A stretch of 28,516 nt of DNA from CAYYGL01 sp964471235 (lineage in GTDB: Bacteria; Calditrichota; Calditrichia; RBG-13-44-9; J075). The position numbers and the translations under genes are program-made. The notes beneath the pieces are model-generated. The model saw only the letters and a program-made list of their open reading frames with translations. It did no database searches and was not told the origin of the DNA. Of this stretch, positions 7,413 through 15,391 are shown in pieces (position 1 is the stretch's first letter; every line of letters begins with the position of its first letter). The stretch is from positions 1 through 28,516 of the forward strand of contig CAYYGL010000046.1 in the NCBI GenBank assembly GCA_964471235.1. The letters run 5' to 3'.

Positions 7413-8774
7413 TTACTTCTTTTCATTCTTTTCCTCTTTCTTGAGCAGCAGACTTTGCCGTTTGATTTTCAAATCATCATACACACTTTTGGCAACCACA
7501 TAAACAGAAGGGAACCGGCTGGTCATGGCATAATACCGGGCACCGGCCTTCTTCCCTATGCGAATTTCCACCAGCAGGGAATCATCGGAGAATAATTGCG
7601 TTTTCAGCGCCGGATGATCCAGACCGTAGCGCTGCAAATCCGCTGGATTATCCACCACAAAATCGCTTATCCGGGCATAGGAGATATTGTCTAACAGGGT
7701 TTTGATACGGTCCCCGTCTGCCGGCGGCATCCCCGGCTCATCCAGGTACCACCTGCCCCCGCTGTCCTTGCGGCAGGTCAACACCGTGTCATTATACGCC
7801 ACCACCACTCCATTGATTCCTTCTGTATCCAGATTTTTCACCAGATCTTTATCCCGGAAATCATTGACCGGCTTCTTCAACTCGTCAACCAGGGCGGTGT
7901 TTACTTCAAAAATCGGGCGGCGGGAGTCATCCCGGGCGTAATAGCCGTCATCAACTTTCTTCCCAATCCGGAGCACCTGCCGGGGGTGATTGTCATCCGT
8001 CACAACTTCTACCCGGTAAGCCGGAGATTGCAACCCGTAGCGTCGTAAATTTTTGGAGGGATTGTCAATAAAATTCCGGGCGCCCTGGGAATTCAGTTTG
8101 TCCAAAATGTTGGTTACAGTATAATCTTCTGCCGGCCGCTCTATGTTAGCGATCCACCAATTACCATCCTCTTTGCGCACAAACCGGATCGTCTCCTGTT
8201 CCCGGTGGATAACCACCTCGGACACCAGCGGTTTTTCAAAATGCAGCAGACGTTTATCCCGCCAGTCTTGTAATGACTTGCCCAGGGCGGCTTTTATGGA
8301 CTTCTCCACGATAAGCACCACGGTATCCGTTTTGGATGCGAACACATACCCGCCCACCGGGGTATTATCCCCCAGTCGCAAGGAATCTTTACTCCCGTTT
8401 TGCAAGGCTACCCGTAACACCACAGCCGGATGGAGCAGACCGAAATCCGCAACCTTTTCCCGGGAAATCGGAAAACGGCGCTCGCTCTTCAAATTTTCCA
8501 GGCTGTTGAAGAGGGAGTGCAGGGCGGTTTCATCAGCTTCGGTTTTCAACGGGGAAACTAACTGCCAGCCGGTATCTTCCTTCTGAAATTGAAACTCTCC
8601 ATTGCGGTTTATGATTTCCACCGTTTGCACGCTGTCTTCCGTAAAATGAAACAAGCGGCGGGCAGCCTCTTTTTTTTGCTCCGTTTCCGATTTTTGTTTG
8701 ATCTCCACCAGGTAAATATACCCGGCAAGGAGAATACCGATTGCCAACAAAATGTAAGTCGTTGCCCTGTTCAT
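7413..8774 (-). CDS. DUF4340 domain protein (Gld-type transporter auxiliary)
   Basis: The protein has 453 aa with one N-terminal transmembrane helix (about 5-23). The remainder is a soluble repeated domain containing the DUF4340 phrases VEIINRNGEFQFQKEDTGWQL, then GLLHPAVVLRVAL, and later RYGLQSPAYRVEVV and RYGLDHPALKTQL. The three repeats of the F/YGL-P-A module indicate internally duplicated domains. DUF4340 proteins sit beside GldG/ABC-2 transporter genes in many genomes, and here the start is 12 bp after the GldG-like stop. It is probably an extracytoplasmic subunit of that transporter; its molecular role is unknown. The ATG at 8774 is the only sensible start. Confidence 0.88.
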   Translation of the reverse strand: MNRATTYILLAIGILLAGYIYLVEIKQKSETEQKKEAARRLFHFTEDSVQTVEIINRNGEFQFQKEDTGWQLVSPLKTEADETALHSLFNSLENLKSERRFPISREKVADFGLLHPAVVLRVALQNGSKDSLRLGDNTPVGGYVFASKTDTVVLIVEKSIKAALGKSLQDWRDKRLLHFEKPLVSEVVIHREQETIRFVRKEDGNWWIANIERPAEDYTVTNILDKLNSQGARNFIDNPSKNLRRYGLQSPAYRVEVVTDDNHPRQVLRIGKKVDDGYYARDDSRRPIFEVNTALVDELKKPVNDFRDKDLVKNLDTEGINGVVVAYNDTVLTCRKDSGGRWYLDEPGMPPADGDRIKTLLDNISYARISDFVVDNPADLQRYGLDHPALKTQLFSDDSLLVEIRIGKKAGARYYAMTSRFPSVYVVAKSVYDDLKIKRQSLLLKKEEKNEKK

Positions 8775-8786
8775 TTTTCCCGTTAA

Positions 8787-10343
8787 CTATTTTTTTCGTT
8801 TAAAATAAACCGTTACCCCAATGACCACAATTACCACCGGGAGGATGAAGACGCTGAGCAGAAGCATCAGCACGCTGTCTTGCTGGGTGAGGGCGATGCG
8901 GCGGTCCTCAATCTCTTTGGGACGGATGGTGATCATATCCTCCTGTTCCGCCAGCCAGTTGACCATGTTCAACGCCAGGTCATAATTCCCGGCATTGCCG
9001 ATGTGCTGATTGGTCGCAAAATCGCTGTCACCCACCACCAGCAACCGGGCTTTACGGGTGCTGTCAACTTTTACCGTCACCACAGTCGCAACCGGCACGG
9101 GACCTTCTATGTCCACCCCCTTCTCAAAGGAAAGCGGTTCCCGGTTGTAATCCCGTTCCGCCCAGGTGCCCGGCAGACTGCGAAATAAAACCTGGGTGGT
9201 TACCGAATCACCGGCATCCGAATCCGGCATTACCGAGCAGGCTTCCGGAAAATAGGTGGTGACGTCAAATTCATGAAAAATCGGGTGGTCTTCGTACTTG
9301 CTGACCAACACCACCTGCGGTCCCATGCCGTACAGTTGCCCGAGCCCGCTGGCATCCAGGATCAAATTATCTCCCACCCGAACATGATAGCGACGGAGAA
9401 GTTTCACCCACCCTTTTTTGACACCGGGATCAACAAAAACTCCCACCCGACCGCCATGCTTCAGATAAGACCTGATGGAGTCCTGTTCAAAGGGCAGCAA
9501 ATCGGTGGAGGGACCGGCAATCAATAACGCTGAGCAGTCCTTCGGTATCTGCCGGTCGGTTGCCAGGTTGAGGGATTTGACGGCAAAATTTTCATTGCGC
9601 AAGCCTTCGGCGAATTTGCGGTACCCGGCGGCATCCGTCTCATCGCTGGCAATGTCATGCTCCCCATGCCCGGTCAGAAAATAAATGGTTTTCTGAACGC
9701 TGCGGGTGACCTTCAGGATGGCGTTGGTGAGCTTGCTCTCGCTCAGTTCTTTGCCATTCAATTTTACCCGGTTTTTACCACTTTCCACAAAAATATTGCC
9801 GTAATCCACATCTCCGTATTGTTTTGCCAGCACCGGGTTTTCAATAGGATCGACAAATTCAAACCGAATCTGTTTGGTATGATAGGCATAATTCTCAAGC
9901 ATCCGCCGTGCCCGGTCTTCATCACCGGATTTGTAAAACGCCACAATGTGCACGGGATGGTCCAGTTTTTTCAATAACGAGACGGTCTGGGGGGCCAGGC
10001 TGAACAGGTGCTTTTCGGTCAGGTCTTTGCGCAGATGATGCCGGGTGGTCAAAAACGCCAGCATCCCCACAATGCCCAGAAACACCACGGTGACCAGCGT
10101 GGTATTTGCCCCGTATTGGAGCGCTCGTTTGCTAAACCGCTCCCGGCGCTGCCCAACGTACTGGTAACCGGCATACCCGGCCAATATCACCCCAATGACG
10201 ACCAATGCGGCGGCAATCCATCCGCTGGTCGGCTTCACTACCCGGATTACCAATCCGCCTAACAGCAGTATCATTCCACTAAACAATGCTATTTGAGAGA
10301 AACGATTTTTCATGGCAGCAGTCTGTTTCATCGTTGTATTCAT
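8787..10343 (-). CDS. GldG-like ABC transporter auxiliary membrane protein
   Basis: The 518-aa protein has three N-terminal transmembrane helices (about 17-34, 42-60 and 80-97). A large extracytoplasmic GldG/ABC_transp_aux domain follows (DLTEKHLFSLAPQTVSLLKK, FVDPIENPVLAKQYG, TIYFLTGHGEHD, LLIAGPSTDLLPFEQDSIRSY), then a C-terminal helix (about 492-513). It follows the ABC-2 permease by 80 bp. Gld-type proteins are known from gliding motility/secretion gene sets, but related proteins occur in many non-gliding bacteria, so gliding is not implied. Start choice is uncertain. The first ATG (10343) directly abuts GGGGAG, whereas the ATG at 10331 has 12-nt spacing to the same site. Confidence 0.88.
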   Translation of the reverse strand: MNTTMKQTAAMKNRFSQIALFSGMILLLGGLVIRVVKPTSGWIAAALVVIGVILAGYAGYQYVGQRRERFSKRALQYGANTTLVTVVFLGIVGMLAFLTTRHHLRKDLTEKHLFSLAPQTVSLLKKLDHPVHIVAFYKSGDEDRARRMLENYAYHTKQIRFEFVDPIENPVLAKQYGDVDYGNIFVESGKNRVKLNGKELSESKLTNAILKVTRSVQKTIYFLTGHGEHDIASDETDAAGYRKFAEGLRNENFAVKSLNLATDRQIPKDCSALLIAGPSTDLLPFEQDSIRSYLKHGGRVGVFVDPGVKKGWVKLLRRYHVRVGDNLILDASGLGQLYGMGPQVVLVSKYEDHPIFHEFDVTTYFPEACSVMPDSDAGDSVTTQVLFRSLPGTWAERDYNREPLSFEKGVDIEGPVPVATVVTVKVDSTRKARLLVVGDSDFATNQHIGNAGNYDLALNMVNWLAEQEDMITIRPKEIEDRRIALTQQDSVLMLLLSVFILPVVIVVIGVTVYFKRKK

Positions 10344-10423
10344 CTCCCCGGTGAAGTATGATGTTGATGTTCAGGTAAAAGGGTGTCTAAGCCTCACTTT
10401 TTCCTTTTTTCCTTTTTCCTTTC

Positions 10424-11209
10424 CTACGTCTTCCAGCGGGTCGTTTCAATCGATTTCACTGTTAAAAAGATGCCCATTGCCATCAATAACAGGTAATATG
10501 CCAGATGCCGGGTATCGAATATCCCCCGGGCAAAATCTTCAAAATGATTGGTAATGGAGAGGTATTTGAATACGCTCGCCAGTGTTTTTCCGGAGAAATC
10601 CGCTGCCCACCCGATGATCCACAACAACAGCGAGAGCCCGAAGGTACCGATGGCAGCAATGATCTGGTTTTCCGTTAAGGAAGAAATCCATAATCCCAGG
10701 GCAATAAACGCCCCGCCGAATAAAATGAGCCCCACATATCCGCTGAGTACCGGCAGCGGGTCCGGGTTGCCATATAAAAAGAGCATCAGGTTAAAGAGGA
10801 TGGTGGGGGCTAACATCACCAGGTAAAAGGTGAGCCCGGCAAGCAGTTTTCCGGCAACGATTTCCGAAATCCGCACCGGGGTGGTGTATAACAACTCCAC
10901 GGTGCCGGCTTTTTTCTCCTCCGAATACAAGCGCATGGTCACTAAAGGAAGGATGAACAGCGAGATGATTGCCACATTGAAAAAGTAAGGAGTGATGACA
11001 TGGAGGTTGACATTCAAATGCTGTCCGCCCATTCCCCCGAACTGGCTGGCGCGTAGCATGTCCATGTATTGCTGTTCCACAAACCAGCTCAGGTTGGAAT
11101 AAAAGAAATACCCCACAATCAGGGTAAAGAGGGCAATCACCACATAAGCGATGGGAGAATAGAAAAAATGTTTTAGTTCGTTTTGATAGATTGTCATCGT
11201 CTTTCTCAT
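10424..11209 (-). CDS. ABC-2 type permease (GldF-like)
   Basis: The 261-aa protein has six predicted transmembrane segments and the ABC-2 permease signature YSPIAYVVIALFTLIVGYFFYSN near the N-terminus. MRLYSEEKKAGTVELLYTTP appears in the first cytoplasmic loop, the coupling-helix region that contacts the ATPase. The start ATG overlaps the stop of the ATPase gene (ATGA). A second ATG lies four codons in. With the ATPase upstream and GldG-like/DUF4340 downstream it forms an ABC exporter-like complex of unknown substrate. A pyrimidine tract (about 10397-10423) follows the stop on the plus strand. Confidence 0.92.
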   Translation of the reverse strand: MRKTMTIYQNELKHFFYSPIAYVVIALFTLIVGYFFYSNLSWFVEQQYMDMLRASQFGGMGGQHLNVNLHVITPYFFNVAIISLFILPLVTMRLYSEEKKAGTVELLYTTPVRISEIVAGKLLAGLTFYLVMLAPTILFNLMLFLYGNPDPLPVLSGYVGLILFGGAFIALGLWISSLTENQIIAAIGTFGLSLLLWIIGWAADFSGKTLASVFKYLSITNHFEDFARGIFDTRHLAYYLLLMAMGIFLTVKSIETTRWKT

Positions 11210-12144
11210 GCTGCCTCCTCCCGGGTAGTAAGCTGCAAAAAGATTTCTTCCAGGGAATATTTTTCTGCGGTCAATTCGGAAAGTTCCAGCCCGTTTTCAA
11301 TCAGCGCCCGGGCAAGCTGCCGGCGGATATCCTGCCGGCTTTCCAGGGTAAAGCGATGGGCATCATCTCCTTGCGGTGCCTGATCGGTAATGGAGATGAT
11401 TTCCGGGAATTTCTTCATCACCCGGCGGGCGGTTGCCGGGTCGCCCTGCACCTCGACCACAATCCGCTGATTGCCTTTTAACCGGGTGGTCAGGTTTTCC
11501 GGGGTATCCTGGGCAACCACCTCTCCCCGGTTGATGATCACCACCCGCTGGCAGGTCATTTCCACTTCCGGTAAAATATGGGTGGACAAAATTACGGTAT
11601 GCTCCCCGGCAAGCGCCTTAATGAGTTCCCGTATCTCGATGATCTGGCGGGGATCCAATCCCACGGTCGGTTCATCGAGAATCATCACTTCCGGGTCACC
11701 CAAAAGCGCCTGCGCCAACCCCACCCGCTGACGATACCCTTTGGAGAGACTGCCGATCACCTGGTGGGCAACATCTTCCAGGGCGGCTTTTTCAATCACA
11801 TTTTCCAGGGCAGATTTCATCTGTTTAGCGGGCAGTTCCTTTAATCGTGCCACAAACCGGAGATATTCATTCACCCGTAGATCGGGATAAAGCGGTGGAT
11901 TCTCCGGCAGGTACCCAATCCGCCGTTTCACCTCCCGGGGGTGCGTGAGAATGTCATACCCGGCAACTGTCGCCGTGCCGGCGGTAGGGGGCATAAAGCC
12001 GGTCAGGATGCGCATGGTGGTTGTTTTCCCGGCGCCATTTGGTCCCAATAACCCTAGGATTTCTCCTTTCTTTACCTCAAACGAAACATCTTTAATGGCG
12101 CAGGTTTCTCCGTAATAGCGGGTTAGATGCTGCACGTCAATCAC
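11206..12144 (-). CDS. ABC transporter ATPase (GldA-like)
   Basis: The 312-aa protein has all ABC motifs: Walker A GPNGAGKT (34-41), signature LSKGYRQ (133-139), Walker B VMILDEP (153-159) and the switch histidine in LSTHILPEVE. A C-terminal accessory domain of about 90 residues is typical of ABC-2 drug/GldA-type ATPases. Translation starts at GTG 12144, whose codon overlaps the stop of the preceding gene (GTGA). GGAGG lies seven bases upstream. The 3' end overlaps the permease start by 4 nt. It energises the ABC-2 permease encoded next. GldA assignment is by neighbourhood (GldF, GldG, DUF4340), not by a diagnostic residue. Confidence 0.95.
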   Translation of the reverse strand: MIDVQHLTRYYGETCAIKDVSFEVKKGEILGLLGPNGAGKTTTMRILTGFMPPTAGTATVAGYDILTHPREVKRRIGYLPENPPLYPDLRVNEYLRFVARLKELPAKQMKSALENVIEKAALEDVAHQVIGSLSKGYRQRVGLAQALLGDPEVMILDEPTVGLDPRQIIEIRELIKALAGEHTVILSTHILPEVEMTCQRVVIINRGEVVAQDTPENLTTRLKGNQRIVVEVQGDPATARRVMKKFPEIISITDQAPQGDDAHRFTLESRQDIRRQLARALIENGLELSELTAEKYSLEEIFLQLTTREEAA

Positions 12145-13235
12145 GTTTGCTCCTCCTGTTCATTATCCGATGCCTCATCCGGCGATGGCAAGTTCCGGTC
12201 CCGGATGCCCGGTATCGGTTTGCCATCAGAAGACATCCCCACGTCCGATTCCCCGACAGGCGCCTCCACTCTCACCTCCCGTTCCACCGGTTCAAACTCC
12301 AGGCGGGTTTGCTCAATCAATTCCCGGGTACTGCCGATGGCTCCCTGGGTTTCTTTTCCATCCGGAATATATTTGGCAAACTTCACCAGGTCGCTCAATT
12401 CCAGCACCTGTTTTGCCATATCCTGGTGTTTCATCCCCACATTTACCTCCTGCAGGGAGTTGAGGATTTCCGTGGTGGTTTCTTCCATTGCCCGGATGTA
12501 AAACCGCTGCTCCAGGTAACGCCGCAAAATGAACGACAACTGTTCATAAAATCGTTTGAATTCCTGCTTTGCCAGCCAATCCGTTTTTAACAATTCATCC
12601 AGCGCTTCCAGGGCAATCTCGTGCGCCGGTCGAATAACCTCTTTGCGAAAAATCGGCTGTCCTTCCTTACGTTTGCGGAAATACCAGATCAAAAAGATTA
12701 CCAGGGCAATCAACAATAGCACACCAAGGGCAATGCCTGCCCAAAGCCAATAGTTGGGAGGGATGGTCAATGGCGGCTTGACATCCTGCAAGGTGGCATT
12801 CTCATCATTTACCACGCTGCTGACGTGGATTTCGATGGGCTGGGACGAAATGAACTGATAATGGGTGGTGGTATCCGATGCTAAGAAGCCGATGGGAAAT
12901 GGGGGGATTACGAATTTGCCGGTATCATAAACGGAAATTACGTAATCATACTGCTCAATAATGCGGTTGTTTTTCTCCACCGGCTGGTGGAATTGATAAT
13001 CCTTAATTTCAAACATTCCCAGGTTGGTGCCCTGCCCGGGACTCTTAATCTGCACATTCTTTGCCCGGTCAATGATCAGGGTATAGGTAATGCGGTCGCC
13101 GATGGTGATCTCCGCTTTATCCACTTTTGCCTGCACCTCAATCAGGGAGGATTGGGCAAAGAGACTTCCCACCCCCAGGGCAATCAGAAGAGCAACATAC
13201 CAGCCTGTTCGAACTTTACTTGATTTTATCTTCAT
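12141..13235 (-). CDS. BatD-like single-pass membrane protein with DUF4381-like tail
   Basis: The 364-aa protein has a signal peptide (to about SLFAQ, residue 28). A periplasmic beta-sandwich resembling one BatD module follows (VQAKVDKAEITIGDRITYTL, then GKFVIPPFPI), then one transmembrane helix (about 165-188). The cytoplasmic helical domain (ALDELLKTDWLAKQEFKRFY, then RRYLEQRF) recalls DUF4381 proteins found beside BatA/MoxR genes. The C-terminal roughly 50 residues are acidic and probably disordered. It overlaps the upstream lipoprotein gene by 20 bp and the downstream ATPase gene by 4 bp, so it is translationally tied to both. It physically links the Bat-type and ABC-type halves of the operon. 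Function is inferred only from architecture. Confidence 0.8.
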   Translation of the reverse strand: MKIKSSKVRTGWYVALLIALGVGSLFAQSSLIEVQAKVDKAEITIGDRITYTLIIDRAKNVQIKSPGQGTNLGMFEIKDYQFHQPVEKNNRIIEQYDYVISVYDTGKFVIPPFPIGFLASDTTTHYQFISSQPIEIHVSSVVNDENATLQDVKPPLTIPPNYWLWAGIALGVLLLIALVIFLIWYFRKRKEGQPIFRKEVIRPAHEIALEALDELLKTDWLAKQEFKRFYEQLSFILRRYLEQRFYIRAMEETTTEILNSLQEVNVGMKHQDMAKQVLELSDLVKFAKYIPDGKETQGAIGSTRELIEQTRLEFEPVEREVRVEAPVGESDVGMSSDGKPIPGIRDRNLPSPDEASDNEQEEQT

Positions 13236-14160
13236 AAATCACCACATGCTCCGCTGTCATCAGCCGTTCCAGAATGCGTTGATAGGCTTGTTGTTTTTTC
13301 TCCTGCATAAAATCCCGGGCGACCTGTTGGGCAACCTCTTCAAACGGTGGAATCCGCTTGATGTTGCCGTCCTTATCCTTTTCAGCGTATTTTTCCTTAT
13401 TGGCTTTGTAATAAAGTGCCACATCGTCATTGGTGTATTTATCCAACCCCGCTTCCTGTTTGATTTGCTCCTGAAGCAGCTTTTCCGCCATCAACGATTT
13501 TTTTGCTTCAAAAGCGCCAGCCAGCACCTCGGGGTCATTATCCAGCCCCGCCCGCTTTGCCGATTCATACAACAATTCCTGGGCGATATACTGACGAAGA
13601 AATTCTTTTTTCGCCTCCGGTGATTGGAATTGAGGCTGCAAATATTCCGGCAATTTACTGAGTTGATATTGCAAATCCCCGGTGGTAATGTTCCGCTCCC
13701 CGATGCGGGCAAGAACTTCCCCGGGGCGGGATTTCGGTTTCTGCGACTCATCCAGGGCAGCACTCTGTGCTATTTCCTGCCGGGCGTCTGTGGAGCGATG
13801 CAGCCGTTCCAGACACTCCACTATTTTTTTCCCGAGGGCGCTTTTTAGCTGTTCATTCGGCTTCAAATACTTTGCCCGTAAATAATACGCCAGGGCGTTT
13901 TCATAATCCTGAAGCCGCTCAAAGTAAATATTGGCAATCTGGTATGAAATATGGGTTTGTTCTTCCAGGGATAGTGGATAATGGCGCAAATAATCCTCGT
14001 ATTCCGCTGCCGCCTGTTTGTAGAGCTGTTGGTTATACAGCACATTCGCCAGTTCCCGTTTCTTCTCCGCCGGCAGCGACGGCTCCGGGGTGCGGGCACA
14101 TCCGCCAAGCACCGCCAGCAAAATGATCCACGATAACCCTATGACCAACTTTCCTCTCAT
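13216..14160 (-). CDS. TPR/SurA-N-like lipoprotein without a PPIase domain
   Basis: The protein has 314 aa from ATG 14160. The N-terminus is a lipoprotein signal with lipobox VLGGC (Cys21). Residues about 31-105 form TPR-like helices (LYNQQLYKQAAAEYEDYLRH). From about residue 140 the chain resembles the SurA/PpiC chaperone domain (IGERNITTGDLQYQL, LRQYIAQELLYESAKRAGLD, then YYKANKEKY and FEEVAQQVARDFMQEKK). The parvulin fold normally inserted before that last segment is absent. A TTG 48 bp upstream opens the frame but offers no signal peptide; the ATG gives one. It overlaps the next gene by 20 bp. It is probably an envelope-tethered holdase or adaptor, which is inference. Confidence 0.82.
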   Translation of the reverse strand: MRGKLVIGLSWIILLAVLGGCARTPEPSLPAEKKRELANVLYNQQLYKQAAAEYEDYLRHYPLSLEEQTHISYQIANIYFERLQDYENALAYYLRAKYLKPNEQLKSALGKKIVECLERLHRSTDARQEIAQSAALDESQKPKSRPGEVLARIGERNITTGDLQYQLSKLPEYLQPQFQSPEAKKEFLRQYIAQELLYESAKRAGLDNDPEVLAGAFEAKKSLMAEKLLQEQIKQEAGLDKYTNDDVALYYKANKEKYAEKDKDGNIKRIPPFEEVAQQVARDFMQEKKQQAYQRILERLMTAEHVVIYEDKIK

Positions 14161-14243
14161 CAACCTGCCGATACTCCCATTGTTTTGCTCCACGGAAAAC
14201 AGAACCAATTGAACAGCTTGGTGTTCCGTTTAGAAGCGTGAAA

Positions 14244-14288
14244 CGTAATGCGTAAAGGATTGGTTCCCTTCTCATACCCAATCCTTTA
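14244..14288. repeat. Spacer repeat copy 2 with perfect 11-bp inverted repeat
   Basis: CGTAATGCGTAAAGGATTGG (14244-14263) is the near-identical partner of the copy at 7313. TAAAGGATTGG (14253-14263) pairs perfectly with CCAATCCTTTA (14278-14288) across a 14-nt loop. It sits in the 159-bp spacer between the DUF58 gene and the lipoprotein gene and is followed by TACCC-type words. Confidence 0.75.
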
Positions 14289-14319
14289 TACCCGAATATC
14301 CTGATACCCCAGCCCCCCA

Positions 14320-15213
14320 CTATCGAAACCGCCGGGCTCTCATCCGGAAGAATTTGGTCAACGGTGCCACATAGGGGCGATTGGTATAGATGTCGATATA
14401 ATCCATTCCGATTGATTTAAAGTACTTCTCCAACTCGCTTTTTTCGGAGAGGGCATTCTCGGAGATGGTCTCCCGAATTTCCCGCACGGAGGTATCCACC
14501 AGAATCATCTCGCCGGTTTCCAGGTCCTGCAGTTCGATTAAGCCCACCGACGGGAGACGTTCTTCCAGGGGATCGATAATGTGAATGGCCACCAGGTCGT
14601 GCCGCTTATTGGCGATCTGCAAATCTTTTTCAAACCCCTCCGCCATAAAGTCGCTGATGAGAAAAGCGGTTGCCCGGCGCTTCACAATTTTATTCAGATA
14701 CTCCAGGGCGCCCCCGATATCGGTTTGGGAGGATGGTGCGCGTGTTTTTTCTTCCGCAGCAAACAGCAGCTCCCGGATCACCCGCAGCACATGCTGACGA
14801 CCTTTCCGGGGCGGCACAAATTTTTCAATGGTGTCGCTGAAAATAATCAAACCCACTTTATCATTGTTTTTAATCGCTGAAGAGGCAAGCAGGGCGGCAA
14901 TTTCAGTGGCAACATCCGCCTTCATCTGCCCCCGGGTGCCAAAGGCTTCCGAAGCGCTGCTATCGAACAGGATCATCACTGTTAGTTCCCGCTCCTCATC
15001 GAATACCTTCACAAATGGATGGTTCATGCGTGCCGAGACATTCCAGTCGATGTTTCGTACATCGTCTCCGAACTGGTATTCCCGCACCTCGGCAAATTCC
15101 ATCCCCCGGCCTTTGAACACGGAGTGGTATTCCCCGGCAAAGACTTCATTTACCACCCCGCGGATGCTGATTTCTATTTGACGTACTTTTTTGAGAAGTT
15201 CTTTGGTATCCAT
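14320..15213 (-). CDS. DUF58 domain protein (MoxR partner)
   Basis: The 297-aa protein has no membrane helix. It carries the DUF58 signature GMEFAEVREYQFGDDVRNID, followed by WNVSARMN and then EERELTVMILFDSSAS. The vWA-like fold continues with VGLIIFSDTIEKFVPPRKGR and FLISDFMAEGFEKDL. DUF58 genes almost always follow moxR genes, as here. The proteins are believed to act with MoxR AAA+ ATPases in cofactor insertion, folding or envelope maturation, though the exact reaction is unsettled. The ATG at 15213 fits the family N-terminus (KKVRQIEISIRGVVNEVFAG). A 178-bp spacer carrying two hairpins separates it from moxR. Confidence 0.93.
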   Translation of the reverse strand: MDTKELLKKVRQIEISIRGVVNEVFAGEYHSVFKGRGMEFAEVREYQFGDDVRNIDWNVSARMNHPFVKVFDEERELTVMILFDSSASEAFGTRGQMKADVATEIAALLASSAIKNNDKVGLIIFSDTIEKFVPPRKGRQHVLRVIRELLFAAEEKTRAPSSQTDIGGALEYLNKIVKRRATAFLISDFMAEGFEKDLQIANKRHDLVAIHIIDPLEERLPSVGLIELQDLETGEMILVDTSVREIRETISENALSEKSELEKYFKSIGMDYIDIYTNRPYVAPLTKFFRMRARRFR

Positions 15214-15269
15214 GTTTGTCGCTCGGGCACCCTTAATTTTCCAAACGTCAGGTGATCAGAAAACGGATT

Positions 15270-15318
15270 TCGCTTTTGAAACGTGAACCGTACATTTAAC
15301 GAGTAATGAGTAATCGAT
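15270..15318. repeat. Degenerate GAAACGTGAACCGT / GAGTAATGAGTAATC word repeat
   Basis: This part of the moxR-DUF58 spacer is built of short related words (GAAACGTGAACCGT, GAGTAATGAGTAAT). The same word family occurs near 14237-14252, 7305-7322 and 20245-20295. There is no open frame or protein-like character. Confidence 0.55.
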
Positions 15319-15327
15319 CTTATTCAT

Positions 15328-15383
15328 GGTTAAGTGGGTGTTTTTTAACCCCACCTAACCCCTCCCGCCCCAAAAAACGGGGC
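15328..15383. repeat. Paired-hairpin intergenic element
   Basis: Hairpin A pairs GGTTA-A-GTGGG (15328-15338) with CCCAC-C-TAACC (15350-15360); only one A-C position fails. Hairpin B pairs GCCCC (15367-15371) with GGGGC (15379-15383) around AAAAAAC. A C-rich link joins them. It lies just after the moxR stop. Neither hairpin is followed by a T-run on the minus strand, so a simple terminator is unlikely. Confidence 0.7.
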
Positions 15384-15391
15384 ACCCTCCC

